Source of the DNA: Eubacteriales Family XIII. Incertae Sedis bacterium
GTDB lineage: Bacteria > Bacillota > Clostridia > Peptostreptococcales > Anaerovoracaceae
Assembly: GCA_031266025.1 (NCBI GenBank)
Contig: JAISBV010000054.1
Location: 1-58,461 of the forward strand
DNA: 58,461 nt
Direction of reading: 5' to 3'
The notes under the pieces were generated by a model. That model made no database searches. It was not told where the DNA came from and worked only from the letters and a program-made list of their open reading frames with translations. Position 1 is the stretch's first letter. Each line of letters starts with the position of its first letter. Shown here in pieces: positions 50,100 through 58,461 of this stretch. The position numbers and the translations under genes are program-made.

Positions 50100-50888
50100 A
50101 TGGGCAAAACGATCGTGATCACAAATCAAAAAGGAGGCGTCGGCAAGACGACTACGGCGAGCGCACTGATTACGGGTCTTTCCATGAAGGGCTTTAAAAC
50201 GCTCGGAATTGATCTTGACCCCCAGGGCAACTTCGGCTTCTGTCTGGGCGCCGACACAGAAACGAGTCCCACGATCTACGACTTAATGAAAGGCGTCAAA
50301 CCCGCAGTCGACATCATTCAGACCAAGAACGATATAGATATAATACCTTCGAATATACTGCTTTCCGGAGCCGAACTCGAATTTTCGATGATAGGCAGGG
50401 AAACATTGCTTAAAAGGGGCTTGGCGCCCGTAAAGGACAAATATGATTACATTATAATAGATACGCCGCCGGCTTTGAATATCCTTACTGTGAACGCTTA
50501 TACCGCGACCGATGCGCTTATTATATTGATGATACCCGAGATATTGAGCCTTATGGGCATTTCTCAGCTTCGGGAAACGGTTGAGTTAGTGAAAAGCATC
50601 TACAATCCGAGGATAGAAGTTCTCGGTATATTGCTTAACAAATACGATAAGAGAAGGATACTTACGCGCGACGTCGAGGAAATGGCCGGCGTCATAGCGA
50701 AGGAACTCCATACGAAGGTTTTTAAGGCAAAGATTCGTGCTTCTGTCGCCGTGGCCGAGTTCCCCGCGCACGAGGGAGGAAGTCTGTTCAAATACGCGCC
50801 AAGGTGCAACGCCGCAAAAGACTATCTTGTATTTGTTAATGAGCTGATCGCGGAGAAGGGGATGAAGCTGCATGGCAAGAAGAGATAA
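50100..50888 (+). CDS. ParA/Soj-family ATPase in the chemotaxis part of the cluster
   Basis: 262 residues. The deviant Walker A 'QKGGVGKTTTA' has both Lys11 and Lys16; 'GIDLDPQGNFGFCLG' and 'DYIIIDTPPALNILTVNA' are the A' and B motifs. 'VAVAEFPAHEGGSLFKYAP' near the end is typical of Soj/ParA, not of FlhG, whose 'GKGGVGKT' form and N-terminal activation helix are absent. ParA ATPases of this type position chemotaxis arrays or other complexes by forming gradients on DNA. It overlaps the next gene by 17 bases. Confidence 0.88.
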   Translation: MGKTIVITNQKGGVGKTTTASALITGLSMKGFKTLGIDLDPQGNFGFCLGADTETSPTIYDLMKGVKPAVDIIQTKNDIDIIPSNILLSGAELEFSMIGRETLLKRGLAPVKDKYDYIIIDTPPALNILTVNAYTATDALIILMIPEILSLMGISQLRETVELVKSIYNPRIEVLGILLNKYDKRRILTRDVEEMAGVIAKELHTKVFKAKIRASVAVAEFPAHEGGSLFKYAPRCNAAKDYLVFVNELIAEKGMKLHGKKR

Positions 50889-51750
50889 CAAAACAGAACA
50901 TGTTATGAAGCTAATTACGAAAGACGGCACGGTTGTGGGCGGCGTGTCCGAAAGCGGCGTCGCCGAGATCGGGGCTATCGAGACCGAGGTTCGTCCCGCA
51001 GAGGGCAGTCCGCCGAGTTACAAGACCAAGCTGAAGATTGAAATAGAGCCTGAGGTTGAGGTCAAGGAACCGAACAGGCTGAGACAGCCGAGAGGTCAAT
51101 CCGTTTCAGTCAGCGCCCGTGATACGGACGCGGATGATTCGCGCCCGCCCGAATACAGCGAGGACTCGTCGTCCGACGCTCCGGAATACGGAGACGCTTT
51201 GGAGTCGATACCGGACGGCACGCCTTATGAGATGCTCAATATGAATGTCAAACCGGCGGCCCCGGTCGAGATACTTGATGAGAAAGTCGGTTCGGCGCCG
51301 CCCGCCGAGACGGTCAATAAGAATACCGGCTCGGCGCCATCCTTCGGTATGTTGGTGTTCGATGAAGTAAAGGCATTGCGGGAATCCGATAATGACATGC
51401 TGAAGCAGGATGAACTCAGGCGCGCAAAAAAGATGCAGATCGAGAATTCTTTGCTTAACAAAAGCAGAAGTTTGATCAATCTTTCCGAAGTGCTTACAAA
51501 GGAATTACTGCCGTCGGTAATGGAGCGCATGGATGTCTGTACCTGCCCCGTATGCACAGGCAATGTACTGGCCTTGGCTCTTAACTCGCTGCCTACCAAG
51601 TACGTTACGACCGACGAAGGCAAGCAGTATACGCAGCTTGAGGTCTACAAACGGCAAAACGAGCTTGATGTTATGGCGGCGCTGACAAGGGCTTGCTTGC
51701 GTGTAAAAGGTTCGCCGCGACACGAGATTATAGATGATTTGAATGAATGA
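50872..51750 (+). CDS. ComFB-domain protein with long disordered N-terminus
   Basis: 292 residues. Residues 1-195 are polar, Pro/Glu/Ser-rich and probably disordered, with loosely repeated 'GSAPPAETVNKNTGSAPS'. The C-terminal 202-285 is a ComFB domain: 'LTKELLPSVMERM', Cys223-Thr-Cys225-Pro-Val-Cys228, 'LALALNSLPTKYVTTDEG', 'RVKGSPRH'. The three Cys probably bind zinc. ComFB is named from the B. subtilis competence operon; I recall recent reports of cyclic dinucleotide binding by the family, which I cannot verify here. Overlap with parA and the next gene suggests a coupled pair. Confidence 0.82.
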   Translation: MARRDNKTEHVMKLITKDGTVVGGVSESGVAEIGAIETEVRPAEGSPPSYKTKLKIEIEPEVEVKEPNRLRQPRGQSVSVSARDTDADDSRPPEYSEDSSSDAPEYGDALESIPDGTPYEMLNMNVKPAAPVEILDEKVGSAPPAETVNKNTGSAPSFGMLVFDEVKALRESDNDMLKQDELRRAKKMQIENSLLNKSRSLINLSEVLTKELLPSVMERMDVCTCPVCTGNVLALALNSLPTKYVTTDEGKQYTQLEVYKRQNELDVMAALTRACLRVKGSPRHEIIDDLNE

Positions 51751-51764
51751 CGGGAGGGCTTCAA

Positions 51765-52385
51765 GTGATCAGCAATTACGAAGAACTTAGTGATACCCAC
51801 ATAGACGTTTTAAAGGAGATAGGCAATATAGGCGCGGGTAATGCGGCTACATCGCTTGGAATGATCTTGAACGCCGAGGTAGGCATCAACCTTCCTACCG
51901 TACGGATATCGGATTTTGACACGGCGTTGAACGCAATGGGCGGCGCGGAGAGCATGACGGTCGGCGTGCTGCTGAATTTTTCCGGCGAAGCGTCGGGCAT
52001 GATCATGTTTCTGCTCGGTATGGACGATGCGCAGAACATTACGAGTATTCTGGTACAGGACGACGCGCCCATAGAGGACGGCTTGAGTGAGATGAAGCTC
52101 TCCGCTATAAAGGAGATAGGTAATATACTGGGTTCCGCCTATATAAATTCCATAGCCCTTCTCACGGGACTTCAAATAGATCTGTCTGTGCCTTATATTG
52201 CGATAGATATGGCAGGAGCCATTCTTTCCGTTCCTATTATTGAGTTCGGCGCCGTTGGGGACAAAGTCATGTTCATAGAGGAAAGTTTTTTTACGGACGA
52301 GCAGCAGTTGAACAGCAACATCATCATGTTTGCGGAAGTGGACACGTTGCAGCGAATCATGGGAAGATTAGGAATTGAAGGATGA
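51765..52385 (+). CDS. cheC: CheY-P phosphatase CheC
   Basis: 206 residues from GTG at 51765, with GGGAGGG upstream at good spacing; an ATG at 51747 overlapping the ComFB stop would add six residues. Both active helices are present, 'VLKEIGNIGAGNAATSLGMI' and 'AIKEIGNILGSAYINSI', each with the catalytic Glu and Asn. CheC removes phosphate from CheY and is stimulated by CheD. The stop overlaps cheD (ATGA). Confidence 0.94.
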   Translation: MISNYEELSDTHIDVLKEIGNIGAGNAATSLGMILNAEVGINLPTVRISDFDTALNAMGGAESMTVGVLLNFSGEASGMIMFLLGMDDAQNITSILVQDDAPIEDGLSEMKLSAIKEIGNILGSAYINSIALLTGLQIDLSVPYIAIDMAGAILSVPIIEFGAVGDKVMFIEESFFTDEQQLNSNIIMFAEVDTLQRIMGRLGIEG

Positions 52386-52864
52386 GCGAACTAAAAAAGG
52401 TAGGAATTTCGGATTACGCCGTTTCGCGCGCGCCCGATATTGTGGTGACGTACGCGTTGGGCTCCTGTGTAGGTATCTGCCTTTATGACAGCGCCAAAAA
52501 GATAGGCGGGCTTTCGCACATCATGCTGCCGGAGAGCAGTATGGCGCCAAGGGGTGAGACCAACAGGATGAAGTTCGCCGACACCGCTATCACAGATATC
52601 GCGCGCGACCTCAAAAATATGGGGGCACTGAGACTTACGGCGAAGATAGCGGGCGGAGCGCAGATGTTCGCGACGCAGGCTATGGGCGCCATGGGCAACA
52701 TAGGCGAACGCAATGTCAAGGCCGTAAAGACCGCGCTCGCCGCTCTGCGCATTCCCATCATTGCCGAGGATACGGGCAGAGATTACGGCAGAACAGTATT
52801 CTTCGACTTGGCTACAGGGATTATGAAGGTTCAGTCGATAGGCAAATCGACGCATGAGTTGTAA
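52382..52864 (+). CDS. cheD: Chemoreceptor glutamine deamidase CheD
   Basis: 160 residues. The catalytic Cys29 in 'YALGSCVGICLYD' and His46 in 'GLSHIMLP' are in place. It deamidates Gln in receptors and pairs with CheC. It overlaps cheC by four bases. Confidence 0.95.
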   Translation: MSELKKVGISDYAVSRAPDIVVTYALGSCVGICLYDSAKKIGGLSHIMLPESSMAPRGETNRMKFADTAITDIARDLKNMGALRLTAKIAGGAQMFATQAMGAMGNIGERNVKAVKTALAALRIPIIAEDTGRDYGRTVFFDLATGIMKVQSIGKSTHEL

Positions 52865-52922
52865 AGATATAACTGCTTAAATGTTTGCTGAGCAGTTGCA
52901 CAAAAGACTAATGGAGGCAAAA

Positions 52923-53432
52923 ATGGCGGAAAATTTTGAGGAAATCAGGGATGAGCTGCGCGAAGAGGATACACTGCAAGGGCGTTTCCTCACGTTTACA
53001 TTGGTGGACGACGTATACGGACTTCCGATAGAGTATATTGTTGAGATTATAGGCATTCAGTCCATAACCATAGTTCCCAATGTGCCCGATTATATAAAGG
53101 GCATCATAAACTTAAGGGGGAAGATCATTCCGGTTATAGACGTGCGCTTGAAATTCGGCAAGTCGCCGGCGGAGTATAACGACAGAACATGCGTGATTGT
53201 AATAGAGATCAGTGATATATCGGTGGGTCTGATCGTGGATAATGTGGACGAGGTGCTGACGATAGAGGACGACGACATAGCGGCGCCCCCCGCAAACCGC
53301 ATGGGCTTTGAGAACAGGTATATAATGGGCATTGGTAAGATCGGCGGGAATGTTCAGCTGCTTCTGGATTGCCAAAAGCTGTTGCTTGGCGATGAATTCG
53401 CCAATATGAATATGCCGGATGAGGCGGAATAA
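52923..53432 (+). CDS. cheW: Chemotaxis coupling protein CheW
   Basis: 169 residues from ATG at 52923 (GGAGG five bases upstream); frames starting at 52881 or 52911 lack this site. 'GRFLTFTLVDDVYGLPIEYI', 'VPNVPDYIKGIINLRGKIIP', 'VIDVRLKFG' and 'VGLIVDNVDEVL' are CheW motifs. It links receptors to CheA, which is not in the window. Confidence 0.95.
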   Translation: MAENFEEIRDELREEDTLQGRFLTFTLVDDVYGLPIEYIVEIIGIQSITIVPNVPDYIKGIINLRGKIIPVIDVRLKFGKSPAEYNDRTCVIVIEISDISVGLIVDNVDEVLTIEDDDIAAPPANRMGFENRYIMGIGKIGGNVQLLLDCQKLLLGDEFANMNMPDEAE

Positions 53433-53491
53433 CAGTCTTATGGCCGAGATAAGGAAAAAGGGCGGTCGGTTGAGTAGCTACATAACGGTGT

Positions 53492-53667
53492 TATAATTGT
53501 TCAAAGGTTCAATCAAATCTACTCAAACGCCGCGATAGTTTTATTCGGATTGGGTTCTGAAGGCGATTTTGGCTCCCGGAATGTACTTGAAGCTACATGA
53601 GGAAGCCAATAATCGCAATCAGGTTCCAAGCCGGGCAAAAATGGCGTGGCGTTTGAGTAGCTACAAT
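53492..53667. mobile_element. MITE-like element between cheW and cheB
   Basis: About 175 bp, in inverse orientation to the copy at 22373-22556 and alike along nearly its whole length. Left end carries GTTCAAAGGTTCAATCAA, right end TTTGAGTAGCTAC; the middle forms a long hairpin with GTACTTGAAGCTAC at its tip. ACGGTGT stands at both borders (53485-53491, 53668-53674), a probable target duplication. A further TTGAGTAGCTACA lies just outside on the left (53470), hinting at an earlier insertion at the same site. Confidence 0.72.
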
Positions 53668-53680
53668 ACGGTGTAAGCTT

Positions 53681-54766
53681 ATGATGTCAAATATCAGGGT
53701 CTTAATAGTTGACGATTCCATAATGTTCCGTGAGTCTCTTGCGCGCGAGCTGCGCAAAGATCCGTATATTGTGGTCGTCGGTACGGCGGCGGATCCTTTC
53801 GAAGCGCGCGACAAAATTATATCGATGACGCCCGATGTTATGACGCTTGACGTTGAGATGCCCAAGATGAACGGTATTGAGTTTCTGCGCAGACTGCTGC
53901 CGCAGTATCCTTTGCCCGTCATAGTGAGCAGTTCTCTGGTCGTCTCCGTCTTTGACGCGATGGCTGCGGGCGCCGTCGATTTCGTAGCGAAGCCGGCTGC
54001 GGGCGCCGCCGCAATGGAGGCGTACGCGGCGGATATGATATCAAAGATAAAGATTGCCGCGGGTATAGACGTGTCGGCAAAATTCAAACCCGTTCCTAAG
54101 TCACGGCCCGCGCCGCGTTCCGTTTTGCGGCCGGCGTCCGCGCCCGGCGCCTTGCCTTCTCAGCGGCTCACGAGACTGCCCGACAATAACCGCGTGATTG
54201 CGATAGGGGCGTCTACAGGAGGAACGGAGGCGATATTCAACGTATTGACGAAGCTTCCCGCAGATATTCCGGGAACGGTTATCGTACAGCATATGCCCGG
54301 CGGCTTTACAAAGCTGTATGCCGAGCGTTTGAACAAGTCTTGCGCTTTCGAGGTCAGGGAGGCGGCGGATAATGACGCGCTCAGGCAGGGACTCGTGCTT
54401 TTGGCGCCGGGCGGAGAATACCAAATGAAACTCGTAAAGAACCCGAGCGGCTATTCGGTCAAATTGGTGGAAATGGAAAAGGTCAGCGGGCACAAGCCGT
54501 CAGTGGACTTTCTGTTCGACTCCGTGGCCGACGCGGCGGGGAGTAATGCGATAGGCGTCATATTGACGGGCATGGGCGCCGACGGCGCGAAAGGTTTACT
54601 CAAGATGCGGGAAAAGGGCGCGTATACCATAGGTCAGGATGAGACGAGCTGCGTGGTTTACGGCATGCCAATGGTCGCCTTTAAGAATGGCGCCGTGGTC
54701 AAGCAGCTGCCGCTTGATCAGATATCACAGGATATATGCGGACGTTTGTCCTTTTATACACGATAG
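53681..54766 (+). CDS. cheB: Chemotaxis response regulator protein-glutamate methylesterase CheB
   Basis: 361 residues; ATG at 53681 or 53684. Receiver domain with phospho-Asp57 in 'MTLDVEMPKMNG', a Pro-rich linker (135-160), then the methylesterase with 'GASTGGTEA' (Ser), 'VQHMPGGF' (His) and 'TGMGADGAKG' (Asp). It removes methyl groups from receptors. The partner methyltransferase cheR and the kinase cheA are not found in this window. Confidence 0.96.
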   Translation: MMSNIRVLIVDDSIMFRESLARELRKDPYIVVVGTAADPFEARDKIISMTPDVMTLDVEMPKMNGIEFLRRLLPQYPLPVIVSSSLVVSVFDAMAAGAVDFVAKPAAGAAAMEAYAADMISKIKIAAGIDVSAKFKPVPKSRPAPRSVLRPASAPGALPSQRLTRLPDNNRVIAIGASTGGTEAIFNVLTKLPADIPGTVIVQHMPGGFTKLYAERLNKSCAFEVREAADNDALRQGLVLLAPGGEYQMKLVKNPSGYSVKLVEMEKVSGHKPSVDFLFDSVADAAGSNAIGVILTGMGADGAKGLLKMREKGAYTIGQDETSCVVYGMPMVAFKNGAVVKQLPLDQISQDICGRLSFYTR

Positions 54767-54774
54767 CACTATGA

Positions 54775-58317
<3,543 letters not shown>

Positions 58318-58383
58318 ATATCAGATGCCGCTCAAGGAGCTTAGGATCTGTCGGAAAATAACCTATACATTTGACTTGCCCTT

Positions 58384-58461
58384 TTGTACCCCGGCCGTGT
58401 TGCCGGAACCCTTGAATACTACAAGTATTCGCGGAACCCGGCGCCTTGCCGGGACACAAAA
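58384..58461. repeat. Large hairpin repeat behind nifJ, cut by the window end
   Basis: TTTTGTACCCCGGC at the left and GCCGGGACACAAAA at the right edge mirror each other; inside, CCGGAACCC mirrors CGGAACCCGG only in part, and GAATACT/AGTATTC forms the tip. The tip resembles in style the GTACTTGAAGCTAC tips of the elements at 22.4 and 53.5 kb. It may end the nifJ transcript although no T tract is visible. Confidence 0.5.

Noticed and set aside
50100-50888. FlhG (flagellar number regulator)
   Set aside because: The P-loop and C-terminus are of the Soj/ParA type and the FlhG activation helix is missing; no flhF is adjacent.
53433-53680. A small gene in the cheW-cheB gap
   Set aside because: The open frames there read through the inverted repeats of the mobile element and have no ribosome site.

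Overview
The window reads as chromosomal DNA of a motile Gram-positive anaerobe, most likely a member of the Clostridia. Evidence: a Firmicutes-type flagellar gene order with the FliY form of FliN, FlbD/SwrD, FliW next to CsrA and a DUF6470 protein; no L-ring or P-ring genes (flgH, flgI); a SpoVB-like flippase; an SLH surface domain; and the one-protein pyruvate:ferredoxin oxidoreductase. Coding DNA is GC-leaning, rich in GCG and GCC alanine codons, and a tRNA-Ala with anticodon CGC lies at 4206-4281. I cannot name a genus.

Region 1 (1-12.5 kb) is mixed. It holds the tail of an SLH protein, a protein with two homing-endonuclease-associated repeats, a large hybrid sensor kinase with two periplasmic-binding domains, the tRNA-Ala, and a metal-responsive cadC-cadA pair with a near-perfect promoter and operator. 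A LysR regulator follows whose frame is broken at a run of 11 G. Opposite it lies a five-gene minus-strand operon: amidohydrolase, SSS symporter, two tiny membrane proteins that no annotation by length would keep, and a Bcr/CflA exporter.

Region 2 (12.7-19.5 kb) carries DNA polymerase IV, a SpoVB-like flippase and AddA without a neighbouring AddB.

Region 3 (19.5-25.2 kb, minus strand) has DUF6470-fliW-csrA and flgM-flgN-flgK-flgL. The flgM operon has a good sigma-28 promoter. Region 4 (25.5-54.8 kb, plus strand) is one long flagellar and chemotaxis cluster that starts from a sigma-A-like promoter facing the flgM promoter: flgBC, fliE-K, flgD, flgE, flbD, fliM, fliY, cheY, fliOPQR, flhBA, fliA, two rod genes, fapA, then a PilZ protein, a ParA ATPase, a ComFB-domain protein, and cheC, cheD, cheW, cheB. 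fliA (sigma-28) sits inside the early operon and its target and its antagonist (flgM) are divergent to it, the usual flagellar hierarchy. motA, motB, fliL, flhF, a true flhG, cheA and cheR are not in the window. A pyruvate:ferredoxin oxidoreductase closes the window.

The most striking non-coding content is a set of short non-coding mobile elements (34 to about 190 bp). They share the end motif GTTACTRTTCARAGGT or a variant of it and most are bordered by 8-bp direct repeats that look like target-site duplications. They sit in the flagellar and chemotaxis intergenic spaces: after addA/csrA, in the DUF6470-fliW-csrA leader, between flgK and flgL, between flgC and fliE, between cheW and cheB, and before dinB. 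Several carry long hairpins. Other notable points are the G11 tract in the LysR gene, a multi-hairpin leader before flgE, mutually exclusive hairpins before flhA, an unknown small membrane protein between fliI and fliJ, and the PilZ-ParA-ComFB group.
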